From Arenibacter sp. ARW7G5Y1 (GTDB taxonomy: Bacteria > Bacteroidota > Bacteroidia > Flavobacteriales > Flavobacteriaceae): a DNA stretch of 64,000 bases. The notes beneath the pieces are model-generated. The model was not told where the DNA came from, did no database searches, and saw only the letters and a program-made list of their open reading frames with translations. The stretch spans positions 164,247-228,246 of the forward strand of contig NZ_QJJZ01000009.1 in assembly GCF_003201775.1 (NCBI RefSeq). The letters are read 5' to 3'. The position numbers and the translations under genes were made by a program. Positions within the stretch are counted from its first letter, which is position 1. Every line of letters begins with the position of its first letter. Of the stretch, positions 8,283-17,514 are shown one piece after another.

Positions 8283-9296
8283 CTATCTTCCATAATCCCC
8301 CTGTGCATACGAGGCAACAATACTGCTATTGGGAGTTTTACAATTGTTGGGAAAATCAAAGAAATAAATGCAATTGGGCAAACCATTGTTAAAGTCAATT
8401 CTCACCCAACCTTGATTGCTACTGCCAAAACCAGAATAACTATAATTGGCCTTTAAGGATTTAGGTCTCCCTTGGCTGTCTTTGGACATCACCGATACAG
8501 CTGAAATACTTCCGGGAGTATAGCGATTGAACGACCAGGTTTTGGATTGGTTGGTTACAAGGTCATCGATCAACTTATTGAAATCCTGTGATCCCGTAGG
8601 TCCTCCAGATTTTTTCATAGTGGCGTATTTACTATGGGCCTCCATGCGGATCGAGGGTTTGTTCAAGGCAAACAGTTTTAGGTTCTCTTCAAATCTTCGC
8701 ACCCCGGGACTATTACAGCTGTTTATCTTAAAGATCTGAAGCATATCATTTTTAAGCCCTTTGGCTTGATGCATTAAATCAACGGAATTCCCCATTGAAT
8801 TTGGATCCAAGATCATTTCCATGGTGGTACGAAGGGCATCGGATCTCTGGATATTTTCAACCTCGGTTTTGGCGTTATACAGATCTGGACGGGCAAAAAG
8901 GCCGGTGCCTACCCATTTATATTCTACACAAACCCTACTAAGTACATCTCCATATATATTTTTGGAAACCTCCTCCATGGCACAAACCTGTTCCATAATC
9001 TCTACCTTGTCCTCTGGGAGGTAGCTGGGACATTGCCTGCCAAAAGCTCTTAGGTATTGTTCGAAAATCATAAGGAATGGCATGTCCTCGCGTTTTATAT
9101 CAATATTTTCAAAATGCCCTCTAAAAATATAGTCGTAGAACTCTGCGTTGTATAAGCCATCTGTATTAAAAACCAACGATTGTGTCTGTGTGTCCTTACT
9201 TTCAGAAAGGACGGGAATTGAATGATTAAAGGAGGAAATAATAATAAATAGAAAACCTAGGAATAAAATCCGAAAAAAGTAATTGTTTTTCCACAT
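8283..9296 (-). CDS. Hypothetical protein with N-terminal membrane anchor
   Basis: I place the start at the ATG at 9296 (MWKNNYFF), because the longer frame begins at TTG and lacks a sensible leader. The resulting protein of about 337 residues has one hydrophobic segment near residues 8-22 and then a soluble domain with seven spaced cysteines (RQCPSY, QVCAME, RVCVEY, NSCNSPG, PNCIYF, NNCKTP), suggesting an exported, possibly disulphide-bonded protein. The C-terminal part (SYSGFGSSNQGWVRIDFNNG) looks beta-rich. No family is recognised. It lies 118 bp upstream of the DUF4256 pseudogene. Confidence 0.65.
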   Translation of the reverse strand: MWKNNYFFRILFLGFLFIIISSFNHSIPVLSESKDTQTQSLVFNTDGLYNAEFYDYIFRGHFENIDIKREDMPFLMIFEQYLRAFGRQCPSYLPEDKVEIMEQVCAMEEVSKNIYGDVLSRVCVEYKWVGTGLFARPDLYNAKTEVENIQRSDALRTTMEMILDPNSMGNSVDLMHQAKGLKNDMLQIFKINSCNSPGVRRFEENLKLFALNKPSIRMEAHSKYATMKKSGGPTGSQDFNKLIDDLVTNQSKTWSFNRYTPGSISAVSVMSKDSQGRPKSLKANYSYSGFGSSNQGWVRIDFNNGLPNCIYFFDFPNNCKTPNSSIVASYAQGDYGR

Positions 9297-9519
9297 GTGA
9301 AACTTTGGTTGTTTTAGACGAAAAGTCAGGGTTAAATTATTGACAACTTGATAAATATACAAATTATCATAAATCTAAAAAATGCAATATGTCCTTGTTT
9401 TAGTGGGTAGACCATTTTATGCGATTCCAACTTTATAGATATTTAAGCTTTGTTTTACGGCTTCAATTTTGAACTTCAGGCCTTAGGGATGATCACAGTG
9501 GTATACTGTCTTTAATCAA

Positions 9520-9963
9520 TTACAAATTGGAAATATGGTACTTAAATAAAATATACACCCCTTCCTTTGAGATTCCTTCGGATACGGCTTTCCATCCAGA
9601 TTTTAAATAGAAATTAACACCTAATTTATTTAGTTTCAAACATTTTAATGTAACGTCAAAATTGGCCTTTTCAATGACCTTGTCCAATAGCATGGTGCCA
9701 ATGCCATTACGTTGATAATGGTTCATAATATAAAGATGGTGTAGGAAATTGTCAGGAAGCCAAACGGAGGCAAAACCCACAATTTCATTTCCAACTTTCG
9801 CTACTAAAATGTATTCTCCTTCGGTGTCCCTATTAAACGACGATTTGTTGATAGATTCCTTGGTCAACCAAGTAAAGGTGCTAGACCTAACTTCAAAATA
9901 AATTTGTTCCAGCCTTTCCCTATCTGTTTCCTCAAAATCCGTTATATCAACTTTCAAAACCAA
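9520..9963 (-). CDS. GNAT family N-acetyltransferase
   Basis: The 147-residue protein has the GNAT core: EYILVAKVGNEIVGFASVWL (strands 2-4), LHHLYIMNHYQRNGIGTMLL with the acetyl-CoA loop Q-x-x-G-x-G, and NKLGVNFYLKSGWKAV near the C-terminus. It would acetylate an amine with acetyl-CoA in the cytosol; the acceptor is unknown. There is no ATG near the N-terminus, so the start is probably TTG at 9963. It stands alone on the minus strand, downstream of the MFS transporter by about 130 bp. Confidence 0.8.
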   Translation of the reverse strand: MVLKVDITDFEETDRERLEQIYFEVRSSTFTWLTKESINKSSFNRDTEGEYILVAKVGNEIVGFASVWLPDNFLHHLYIMNHYQRNGIGTMLLDKVIEKANFDVTLKCLKLNKLGVNFYLKSGWKAVSEGISKEGVYILFKYHISNL

Positions 9964-10096
9964 TTGATTGTTTTGTCAAGGTTATTTTCTAAAATCAATA
10001 CGCCTTATTGTAATGATAATTTTGGGATTATCTTAAGCCCATTTGTAATTATACTTTAAAATTCTCTTTTATCCGGTTGTAGACCTTAGCCCTGTA

Positions 10097-11326
10097 TTAT
10101 CCAATACTCCTAAGAGTGCTATTTTTATTTTCCTTCTTTAAAGAACGCATGAACAGCAAAATAAATACTGCACTGGACAATGCCACTAGGGTAATTATAT
10201 GCCAGGTATACCTATATCCTAGATTGGCAACTAGATTCATTCCAATGCTGTGTCCAAAAATGTGGGCTATGGAGAACGAAATGGAGTAATAGGCCATGTA
10301 TTGTCCTTGGTTTCCTTTTACGGATCTATTAAGGGCCAAGGAATTGGAGAATGGAAAGACGATCATTTCTCCAAAAGATATAAGAATCATTCCAATAATT
10401 AAGGCACCTATCCATCCAATAAAATTGATTACAATGAAGCTCATAGCCGTTAATAACACCCCAATGAGGATGAGTTTGGACATACTGTTTTTACTGCTTT
10501 CCAACCATTTGATCAATGGCATTTCAAAAATAAAAACAAGAAAGCCATTTAAGCCCAGAAGCAGGCCGATCTCTGCTTCTGACAAAGAATGTACATCTTT
10601 GTAAAAAATGGGTAGAGTGGATAACAATTGAAAGAATGCCAACCCAAACAAGGTCATTGCGGCCAAGAGAATCATAAAAGCCTTATCCGTGTATGCCTCT
10701 GCCGGATTTGCCACCTTTACTTGCTCTATAACCTTGGCTTTTTTGGGGTTGAGAATCTTCAATAATAACATACCGGCAATAAAACAGGTAAGGCCATCTA
10801 TCCAAAACAATCCTCCGTAACCTAGGGCAAATATAATAAGGCCCCCCAAGGCAGGTCCCGCAGAAAACCCCAAATTTATGGCCAATCTTATCAGCGTTAT
10901 GGAGCGCGTTCTGTTTTCCGGTTTGCTATATGAACTCAATGCCACAAACATGGCCGGTCTGAACATATCTGCAATGGCCATTAAAACAAAAACCCCTACA
11001 CAAAAACCAACATATGATGTAATATACTGAAGTAGGATGAAGGAGATTCCTGAAGCCAAGAGGCTTATTGCCATAACCTTATAATAGCCTATTCTGTCCG
11101 TTAATTCTCCCCCCAACCAGGAACCAACTACAGACCCCATGCCAAAGAGTGCCATGATCCAGCCTACCTCCCAAAGGCTAAAATCCAAACTTTGGGTTAG
11201 ATATAGGGATAGAAAAGGTATAACCATGGTACCTGCCCTGTTAATAAGTGTAATAAGTGCCAGCCACCAAACTTCCCTGGATAGTCCATCAAAGGTGTTA
11301 AAATAATTAAATAATAGTCTTTTCAT
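10097..11326 (-). CDS. MFS transporter, MdtH/YceL-like drug-efflux group
   Basis: The 409-residue inner-membrane protein has about twelve hydrophobic segments. It shows the MFS loop 2-3 signature GGELTDRIGYYKV near residue 72, and a second weaker repeat after the central loop (PKKAKVIEQVKVANPAEAYT, about 195-215). LTLINRAGTMVIPFLSLYL near the N-terminus matches the MdtH-like subgroup, whose members are proton-driven exporters. The substrate is not predictable. It has its own upstream gap of about 300 bp with no gene. Confidence 0.85.
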   Translation of the reverse strand: MKRLLFNYFNTFDGLSREVWWLALITLINRAGTMVIPFLSLYLTQSLDFSLWEVGWIMALFGMGSVVGSWLGGELTDRIGYYKVMAISLLASGISFILLQYITSYVGFCVGVFVLMAIADMFRPAMFVALSSYSKPENRTRSITLIRLAINLGFSAGPALGGLIIFALGYGGLFWIDGLTCFIAGMLLLKILNPKKAKVIEQVKVANPAEAYTDKAFMILLAAMTLFGLAFFQLLSTLPIFYKDVHSLSEAEIGLLLGLNGFLVFIFEMPLIKWLESSKNSMSKLILIGVLLTAMSFIVINFIGWIGALIIGMILISFGEMIVFPFSNSLALNRSVKGNQGQYMAYYSISFSIAHIFGHSIGMNLVANLGYRYTWHIITLVALSSAVFILLFMRSLKKENKNSTLRSIG

Positions 11327-11633
11327 TTAAACATTTCCTTTTTGATCCCACTTGGTATAATTGCACCTTCCACTATTGGTGATGGATATGGCATAATTGT
11401 TACAGATTCCCGGCCTATTCTATAAATATGATTTCGTGTTCAACGCGAATCCTGTTTTAGTACCTAGCTAATATTATTTTAAATTCATTGTTGGGAGATT
11501 CCGGGTTTTCCATGGATTGGATTACCAAAAAATCGTTCCATAACCTTAACCTTTTCATTCACCTAGATGAAAATAATAGCTAAAGTTGCGTGAAAGTGGT
11601 TAATTAGTATTATCCCAGATAAACTGTACACAT
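11327..11633. other. Gene-free interval
   Basis: This stretch lies upstream of the MFS gene and downstream of the CHMI-type isomerase. It is AT-rich, has no open frame of convincing codon use on either strand, and should hold the MFS promoter. I see no repeat or strong hairpin in it. Confidence 0.5.
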
Positions 11634-11981
11634 TTACCCTACCATTGATTTATTATAGTAGGTGGCTTTCTCAAAATCCCGGATGTTCATAGAAATAATG
11701 GGAACTTCTGGAAGCAATGATTTCAATTCGGAAACTATTTTTTTTGATAAATCATTTTTTTCGGGAATGCTTCTTCCTTCCATAATATTGGCGAAAACGT
11801 GTATAAAGTCGCCCCTGGTATTACCTATCGTATAATATTCAAAGGGATTGATCCTTACCTTGATGTCCCCTTCTTCGAAAAGACCGGATGCTTCAGCGGT
11901 ATTATAAACTATCTGAATGATTTCGTTAGGAGCCTTTTTGTTTAAAATGTTTTGCGAGCAATCAATTACAAAGTGTGGCAT
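11634..11981 (-). CDS. 5-carboxymethyl-2-hydroxymuconate Delta-isomerase-like protein
   Basis: The 115-residue protein starts MPHFVIDCSQNIL, so after Met removal Pro1 is the N-terminal catalytic base of the tautomerase/CHMI superfamily. The pattern PHFVIDCSxNI and the C-terminal SMNIRDFEKATYYNK fit HpaF/HpcD, which isomerise a dienoate in homoprotocatechuate breakdown. No other hpa genes are nearby, so the real substrate may differ. It lies 82 bp downstream of the nitroreductase with a hairpin between, and is probably the last gene of that operon or separately expressed. Confidence 0.75.
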   Translation of the reverse strand: MPHFVIDCSQNILNKKAPNEIIQIVYNTAEASGLFEEGDIKVRINPFEYYTIGNTRGDFIHVFANIMEGRSIPEKNDLSKKIVSELKSLLPEVPIISMNIRDFEKATYYNKSMVG

Positions 11982-12006
11982 ATTATAATTTCTTAGTGAG
12001 TTTTAA

Positions 12007-12050
12007 GCAAGTCCAACTTAATAAGGGAGTTGGACTTGCCATTCTTTTTT
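12007..12050. terminator. Intergenic hairpin with T-run
   Basis: GCAAGTCCAAC at 12007-12017 and GTTGGACTTGC at 12029-12039 are perfect 11-bp arms with an 11-nt loop, followed on the plus strand by a run of T at 12044-12051. It lies between two minus-strand genes. The T-run is on the wrong side for them, but an A-rich flank precedes the stem in the minus direction. It may partly terminate or protect the nitroreductase operon transcript. Confidence 0.55.
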
Positions 12051-12063
12051 TAATTCTATCCCG

Positions 12064-12693
12064 TTAGGCGATTTGGAATAATTCTTCCTTGGTCTTCCTT
12101 ACTTTTAACCTATTCTGGGTTTTATCGGAAACAGATCTATACCCTACGGGAGCTATCACCACTGCATTAAGTCCCTGTTCATCCAATCCCAATATTTGAT
12201 TGTAGGCATGGTTGTCAAAACCTTCCATGGGGCAGGCGTCTATTTTCAGCTCTGCACAGGCAATAAGAAGGTTGTTCATGGCCAGATAGGTTTGCTTTTC
12301 CGACCAGCTTTTTCGTTCCTCTGCCGACATCTTGCCGATGCTCGTCTTGATGGATTCCCCGTATTGTTTTATCCCATTGGAAGAATTGCCCTGTATAGTG
12401 ATAATTCGTTCTACATAATCGTCTACATGCCTGTCATAATCTAGGGTGTAATTACAAAAAACGAATAGTTGGGAGGCGTCGGTAATTTGCGATTGATCCC
12501 AAGAGGCCTTTCTAAGTGCAGCCCTGATTTCATCGTTTTCAATGATCAATACTTTATAAAGTTGAAGGCCGTAGGAAGATACGGAAAGCCTTATGGCTTC
12601 TTTTAGAAATTCCAAGTCTTGCTTGCTTACTTTTTTTTGGGGGTCGAACATTTTGGTGGCATATCGCCAATTTAGATGATCAATTAAATTCAT
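12064..12693 (-). CDS. NfsB-type NAD(P)H-dependent nitroreductase
   Basis: The 209-residue cytosolic flavoprotein matches the NfsB group of nitroreductases. It has the FMN-contacting start LNWRYATKMFDPQKKV (8-23), SVSSYGLQLYKVLIIEN (about 37-53), the helix EKQTYLAMNNLLIACAEL, and PMEGFDNHAYNQILGL (about 154-169). It transfers two electrons from NAD(P)H to quinones or nitro compounds through FMN. It lies 11 bp after the GNAT gene and is co-transcribed with it. The length is normal. Confidence 0.88.
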   Translation of the reverse strand: MNLIDHLNWRYATKMFDPQKKVSKQDLEFLKEAIRLSVSSYGLQLYKVLIIENDEIRAALRKASWDQSQITDASQLFVFCNYTLDYDRHVDDYVERIITIQGNSSNGIKQYGESIKTSIGKMSAEERKSWSEKQTYLAMNNLLIACAELKIDACPMEGFDNHAYNQILGLDEQGLNAVVIAPVGYRSVSDKTQNRLKVRKTKEELFQIA

Positions 12694-12704
12694 TGTATAC
12701 TGTT

Positions 12705-13421
12705 TTAATGTTTTACAAAATTCTGAATAAGGAAATCTTCTTGAAATCCTGTTTTTAGATATAGTCCTTTTGCCATGGAAGACGCTTGTAGGGTGGCATA
12801 TTTTGCGCCTTGCTGATTCGCCAGGTACAAGACATGGTTCAGTAGATCTGCTGCATATCCCTTTCGTCTATGTTTGGGGGCCACCCCTATGGAATGGATA
12901 CCGGCCGTGTTGGGTGTATCCCTATAAAGAACAGCGGTCCCGATAGCTTGGGATCTATGGTTTCCTATGAAGTATTCCACTTGCTCCATGGTGAGTTCTA
13001 CTGTTTTAGGATCTATAAAATATCCAAAAGCCTTAAGGAAAAGTTGGGACCATAGGGCAGCGGAGCTAGCGTTGGTCACCTTTTCGAAATTTAGTCCACT
13101 GACTTTAAAGGTGGCATCCTTCAGTTGAATGGACATAGCGGACAATTCACTTTTTATATAGAAATCATGGGAATTAAATAGTTTTTCCTGTGCCATATTT
13201 TTCCATATGGGAATGGTGATGCCAGCCATATCATTACTATTTTTTACTTTCTGTAACATCTTTTTAGTAGGGGGGCTATGAAACCATATCCTATTTGGCC
13301 ATCCCGATTTCGCCACCGTGCTGATGGCGTAATTTTCATTGCTATAGAACCGGCCATTGGCCTTACCTGCCAGGCTCCAAAGACTCGTTAGGTTCTTTAT
13401 ATTGTCTTCAGTTAAATCCAT
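12705..13421 (-). CDS. GNAT family N-acetyltransferase (two-domain)
   Basis: The 238-residue protein has a degenerate N-terminal half (about 1-100) and a C-terminal GNAT core (about 105-238). The core has AIGTAVLYRDTPNTAGIHSI, GVAPKHRRKGYAADLLNHV with the R-x-x-G-x-A acetyl-CoA loop, and KGLYLKTGFQE. Such two-part GNATs often act on metabolites; the acceptor is unknown. It sits 5 bp after the YdcZ-type gene and 11 bp before the nitroreductase, firmly inside the operon. Confidence 0.82.
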   Translation of the reverse strand: MDLTEDNIKNLTSLWSLAGKANGRFYSNENYAISTVAKSGWPNRIWFHSPPTKKMLQKVKNSNDMAGITIPIWKNMAQEKLFNSHDFYIKSELSAMSIQLKDATFKVSGLNFEKVTNASSAALWSQLFLKAFGYFIDPKTVELTMEQVEYFIGNHRSQAIGTAVLYRDTPNTAGIHSIGVAPKHRRKGYAADLLNHVLYLANQQGAKYATLQASSMAKGLYLKTGFQEDFLIQNFVKH

Positions 13422-13426
13422 ATTCC

Positions 13427-13873
13427 TTAATATTTTATGAGTATTATGCCCAGGGTCATCACTATCATTCCCATAATTTTTTTAAGGGTCATGGGTTCAA
13501 ATGGCATTCCAAACCAGCCAAAATGGCCGGCTATGGCCGCAAAAATTATTTGACCACTAAGTCCAAAAATTACCGCTGTAGAAATGCCAATACGGGGAAT
13601 TATGTAATAAAAGAGTGTTACCGCCAAGAAACTTAAAGCCCCTCCTGTGAACCACATATAGGCGGGAATAGATTGTATTTGGGCTGTACTGGGAAGATCC
13701 CGAACGGTCATACATACTGCAAATATTGTACAACTCGCACTCATGATCAAAGCTGCCGAGGTGGCCAATAAAGTATTGTTTAAAAGTATTCCGAGCCTAG
13801 CATTGATTCCACCTTGGATTACGACCAAAACACCCACCGAAAACGAAAGGATTAATAGTGACAAATTGTTCAT
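13427..13873 (-). CDS. YdcZ/DUF606-type DMT family transporter
   Basis: The 148-residue inner-membrane protein has five hydrophobic segments. It carries the family pattern VLVVIQGGINARLG near residue 16, GGALSFLAVTLFYYIIPRIG around 77-96, and the closing KIMGMIVMTLGIILI. This is half of a DMT-type fold, and the functional unit is thought to be a dimer. The substrate is unknown. It begins 3 bp after the cyclase stop and ends 5 bp before the GNAT start. Confidence 0.85.
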   Translation of the reverse strand: MNNLSLLILSFSVGVLVVIQGGINARLGILLNNTLLATSAALIMSASCTIFAVCMTVRDLPSTAQIQSIPAYMWFTGGALSFLAVTLFYYIIPRIGISTAVIFGLSGQIIFAAIAGHFGWFGMPFEPMTLKKIMGMIVMTLGIILIKY

Positions 13874-13876
13874 GGC

Positions 13877-14857
13877 TTACTTCTTTGTATTTATTGGAAT
13901 GGCTATTGGCCGCATTGGGGATCCACTTGCACCCCTCAATTTTAAAGATGTTGCAATGAATGCAAATTCATAGACCTGATCTTTGGACAACTCCTCCAGA
14001 AATAGTTGTTCAATGAACATTACCCCTTTTTCGGCAAGTAGATAGGTGTGGACAGGTACCCAATTGTCTTCCCGTTCCGGGGGGAATGCCTCAAAACTAA
14101 GGTTGTCGGCACCCAAGAGCATAATTTCTTGCTCTTCTACCAACCACTTAACGGCCTCCAGGCCAATACCTGGATAGTTGTCTAGGTAGTGCGGGGCATC
14201 ATCATAAAACTTGGCTTGGCCAGTTCTGATTAAAACTACATCTCCCTTTTTTAGCTTTATATCCTGTTTTTCCAAGGTGAGCTGTAGGTCTTGGGAGGTG
14301 ATGTGATGGTTTTTTGGAAGTGGCCCTGTGGCAGCCGCCACATCCAAGAGTACACCTCTGGCAATAATTGGTGGAATGGTTTCTGCTCCGGTCTTCTTCC
14401 AGCCCTTATTACCAAGGTATTCTTCCGGGGTAAAACCGTTCCATATTTTTCCATTAAGACCAAAATGGTTCAAGGCATCTATATGTGTACCCATATGGGT
14501 GTACATGGAGATGGCATCCCCGGTATAACTTACTTTTTTGTTCATTTCAGCTCCTAGGCCATTGGGATTGTCCACTATGGTGCCATGTGGTGTATGGGTT
14601 AACCAATACTGGTATCCAGGATCTCCCAAAGAATGAAAACTGGGCATCCCAACAAAGTAATCTACACTTAGATCGTAGGTTTTTCCAATGTAAATTTTGG
14701 ATAGTACCTGAAGCTTAGAAGCTTCCGTCATCATATTTAGGGTACCAATTTCATCCTGTGGTCCCCAAGGACTTGTACCAACTGTTTCTTGATCTTGCCC
14801 TCTTGCCAAAAATTGAAAAAAGAGCAGAATTGCAATAAAAATTTTTGTTCTTTTCAT
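13877..14857 (-). CDS. Secreted cyclase-family (kynurenine formamidase-like) hydrolase
   Basis: The 326-residue protein has a signal peptide (about 1-20), then the cyclase/KynB fold. The metal-binding signature H-x-G-T-H-x-D-x-x-x-H is present as HMGTHIDALNH (His121, His125, Asp127, His131), preceded by the NPNGLGAEMNKKVSYTGDA region. Family members hydrolyse N-formylkynurenine, isatin or related amides with Zn or Mn. A periplasmic location argues against ordinary tryptophan catabolism. It follows the Crp/Fnr regulator by 70 bp and precedes the YdcZ transporter by 3 bp, so export and turnover of one compound is a plausible theme. Confidence 0.85.
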   Translation of the reverse strand: MKRTKIFIAILLFFQFLARGQDQETVGTSPWGPQDEIGTLNMMTEASKLQVLSKIYIGKTYDLSVDYFVGMPSFHSLGDPGYQYWLTHTPHGTIVDNPNGLGAEMNKKVSYTGDAISMYTHMGTHIDALNHFGLNGKIWNGFTPEEYLGNKGWKKTGAETIPPIIARGVLLDVAAATGPLPKNHHITSQDLQLTLEKQDIKLKKGDVVLIRTGQAKFYDDAPHYLDNYPGIGLEAVKWLVEEQEIMLLGADNLSFEAFPPEREDNWVPVHTYLLAEKGVMFIEQLFLEELSKDQVYEFAFIATSLKLRGASGSPMRPIAIPINTKK

Positions 14858-14927
14858 GGTTTATAATATTTGTTTGTGCAAATATTAAAACCATGTGGAA
14901 GTATTCCATTAAGGTATCTTAAGAAGG

Positions 14928-15506
14928 CTAATGACCCCTTATATTTTTCCGGATAGAGCTTAGGTGTTCCGGGGTAACCCCCAAGTAGGAGGCCAGCATA
15001 TATTGTGGAATCTGTTGTTCAATGTCTCGATAACGTACTATAAAATCAAGGTATCGTTGTTCAGCGGACTGACTCATATTATTGATCGTTCTTTCCTGTA
15101 GGGCTACATAGCCGTTCTGTGTTTTGATACGAAAAAATCTATCCATCATATGGATTTTATCAAAGAGTTCATTTAATCTGTCCCTATGTATTTGCAGCAC
15201 GGTACTCTCAGATATGGCTTGGATAAAGAAAGTGGCAGGTTTTTGGGTGAGATAGGCATACAAGTCATTGATCCACCATCCACTTATCCCAAATTGTAGA
15301 ATATGTTCAGCACCCAATTCATCTAGGTTATAAAGTTTTACACATCCGTGGGAAATAAACCGCATATGATTGCAGGGTTCCCCACTTTGTAGCAAATATT
15401 GTTTTCTGTTGAGAGTTATAGGTTCAAACGATTTCTGGATCAACTTGGATTCATCTTCGGTAATGGGGACCAATTCCCTAATATTTCCAATAAGCAGGTC
15501 ATACAT
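14928..15506 (-). CDS. Crp/Fnr family transcriptional regulator
   Basis: The 192-residue protein has an N-terminal cyclic-nucleotide-binding-like beta barrel (about 20-120, including YLLQSGEPCNHMRFISHGCV) and a long dimer helix. A short C-terminal helix-turn-helix follows (about 165-190, QYMLASYLGVTPEHLSSIRK). Bacteroidota regulators of this type often lack the cAMP-contact residues, and I see none of the canonical Arg-Ser pair here. It is the first gene on its strand and probably controls the cyclase-YdcZ-GNAT-nitroreductase genes behind it. Confidence 0.85.
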   Translation of the reverse strand: MYDLLIGNIRELVPITEDESKLIQKSFEPITLNRKQYLLQSGEPCNHMRFISHGCVKLYNLDELGAEHILQFGISGWWINDLYAYLTQKPATFFIQAISESTVLQIHRDRLNELFDKIHMMDRFFRIKTQNGYVALQERTINNMSQSAEQRYLDFIVRYRDIEQQIPQYMLASYLGVTPEHLSSIRKNIRGH

Positions 15507-15945
15507 TATTCGTAGGTTGGATTATTCCGAAATAGTTTTCCGTTTAAAATTCGAAAAAAAATCCGTTCGACACAAGATATGGCCTATTTTCTTGACCCCT
15601 ATCAATATATTTAATTGCCACTTGAGTAAAAATAATACAGCTTGTATGGAATTTAGGAATATTGACTTTTGCTCTTTATTAAATCGTATTTGGATTTTTG
15701 GGTATGCAATTCGCACAAATTCCAAAAATTATTGGAACTTTGTTCTAATCGGTTGGCATGGAATATCTTTATGGTGGTTTGTTAAAATAATTATGAGGCC
15801 TATTTTGTGGAAGGAAGAATAAGGGGGGACTGCCCATGGGGATCTCCCATTCGTCCTTTGGTTTTAGGCAAGTGGACATAAAAAAGAGAAAAGTGATACC
15901 AGTGGAAAGTAGATTTTCGGGGAATATATTAAGTAATTTAGGGTA
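15507..15945. other. Gene-free divergent promoter region
   Basis: This 439-bp interval separates the minus-strand Crp/Fnr gene from the plus-strand membrane protein, so it should hold both promoters. A TAGATTTTCG stretch about 30 bp before the plus-strand start resembles the flavobacterial TAnnTTTG -7 element. Short open frames exist but have poor codon use and no recognisable product. Confidence 0.5.
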
Positions 15946-16485
15946 ATGGAGACATTGGAACAGCAACGTCGGGAATTTTCAAAAGGCCCCTTTTTGGCAA
16001 CCCCAATTTCAGGTTTGATAGCTTGGTTGCTGGTGGCCATATCCGGTATTTTTTTTTCTGATAGGGTAACGGTTTGGGTGCTTTTTATAGCAACAGGTAG
16101 CATTGTGTATTTGGCATTGTTTATTTCAAAATTTACGGGTGAGAATTTTATGGACAGGAATAAGCCTAAGAATGTTTTTGACGGTTTATTCTTTTTTTCC
16201 GTTGCACAGGCCGTTTTGGTCTACGCTATAGCCATTCCTTTTTTCTTGACCGACTATACTTCCTTGCCCTTGTCCGTTGGCATATTGACAGGAACCATGT
16301 GGTTACCTTTTTCCTGGATCATTCAGCATTGGATAGGCATTGTACACGCCATAGTAAGAACAGTGAGTATTGTGATTCTGTGGTATGTTTTTCCCGACCT
16401 GCGATTTGTGGTCATCCCCTTGGTAATAGTGGTTATATACGTTGCAACCCTTGTTGTTTTAAATAATAGAAAGAAAATGATCTAA
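15946..16485 (+). CDS. DUF7010-like multi-pass membrane protein
   Basis: The 179-residue protein has about six hydrophobic segments: two in the first 65 residues, then four from about 80 to 175. An N-terminal charged segment (METLEQQRREFSKG) precedes the first helix. The pattern LFISKFTGENF, GTMWLPFSWIIQHWIGIVHA resembles the DUF7010 family of unknown function. It is a single gene with its own promoter region, followed 100 bp later by a methyltransferase. Confidence 0.7.
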   Translation: METLEQQRREFSKGPFLATPISGLIAWLLVAISGIFFSDRVTVWVLFIATGSIVYLALFISKFTGENFMDRNKPKNVFDGLFFFSVAQAVLVYAIAIPFFLTDYTSLPLSVGILTGTMWLPFSWIIQHWIGIVHAIVRTVSIVILWYVFPDLRFVVIPLVIVVIYVATLVVLNNRKKMI

Positions 16486-16585
16486 ATTGTTATAGCTCAT
16501 GGCAGTTCAATTTATTGGGCATGAGTTTTATGGTTTGGGTTATTGCAGTAGGTTTGCTTATGGTCCGTTAATAGTACAATAATGA

Positions 16586-17269
16586 ATGTTTGTGAAGAAG
16601 GAGGAAATTGAAAGTAAATTAAGGAAGAAGCCTTGGCCCACTAAAGCGGCTATGGAACAGGTTTATGAAAAGAACCTATGGGGTGGTAAGGAATCCGATT
16701 TCTATTCTGGAGAAGGATCCCATGATCCGGAAATTGTAAAACCTTATATAGCTGTTTTAAAATCATTCTTGAGCTCGTTTAAAGAACCCTTGACCGTTTG
16801 TGATCTAGGTTGTGGGGATTTTAATATAGGCAAGGACTTGGTAGGGCATACCAAAAGGTACATAGCTATCGATATCGTATCTGGGCTTATAGCTAGGAAT
16901 AACGAAAAATTTAAGGTAGAAAACCTGGAATTCCGTTGTTTGGATATCGCCCGTGATGATTTGCCATCTGGGGATTGTGCCATACTGAGACAAGTGCTTC
17001 AACATTTATCCAATGCTGAAGTACAAAGTGTAGTGGGTAAATTGTATAATTTTAAATATGTTGTTTTAACGGAACATTTACCTGAAGGTGATTTTGTACC
17101 CAATAAGGATATTATTTCCGGACAGGGAATTAGATTAAAAAAACAAAGCGGTCTAAACCTAGCGGCCCCACCATTTAATTTAAGGGTGAAGGAAGAAAAA
17201 CAATTGGTATCCCACAGGATTCCTAGAGGTAAAGGGGTCATTGTTACTACACTTTATAGAACTTCTTAG
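16586..17269 (+). CDS. Class I SAM-dependent methyltransferase
   Basis: The 227-residue cytosolic protein has motif I as VCDLGCGDFNIGKDLV (about 71-86) and motif II as YIAIDIVSGLIARN (about 92-105). An acidic-to-hydrophobic motif IV follows in LPSGDCAILRQVLQHLS (about 126-142). The C-terminal region (about 155-225) is less conserved and may form the substrate site. The target is not evident. An in-frame-unrelated ATG 4 bp upstream is ignored because it gives no reading frame. Confidence 0.8.
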   Translation: MFVKKEEIESKLRKKPWPTKAAMEQVYEKNLWGGKESDFYSGEGSHDPEIVKPYIAVLKSFLSSFKEPLTVCDLGCGDFNIGKDLVGHTKRYIAIDIVSGLIARNNEKFKVENLEFRCLDIARDDLPSGDCAILRQVLQHLSNAEVQSVVGKLYNFKYVVLTEHLPEGDFVPNKDIISGQGIRLKKQSGLNLAAPPFNLRVKEEKQLVSHRIPRGKGVIVTTLYRTS

Positions 17270-17514
17270 GATTTATGTGTAGGCGTGTTTGTGGTTGTAT
17301 TTTATCACCGAAAAGGAAAAAAATCTATAGATTTTAAAAGGCTTGGGAAGATGATGGTAAATGTTCATTTATTGGATTGTAACATTTCATATTACGTTGC
17401 TATGGGTTGAAGAATATCAAGGTCTGGGGTAGATTATTGGTAGGGATGACCAATATCATATTATTTGAGCCCATAGTTGGATAATTTTAAGGTACAAATT
17501 TTAAATAACGTTCT

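Noticed and set aside
16500..16580. Very short open frames before the methyltransferase
   Set aside because: Under 30 codons with no leader, domain or ribosome-binding context.
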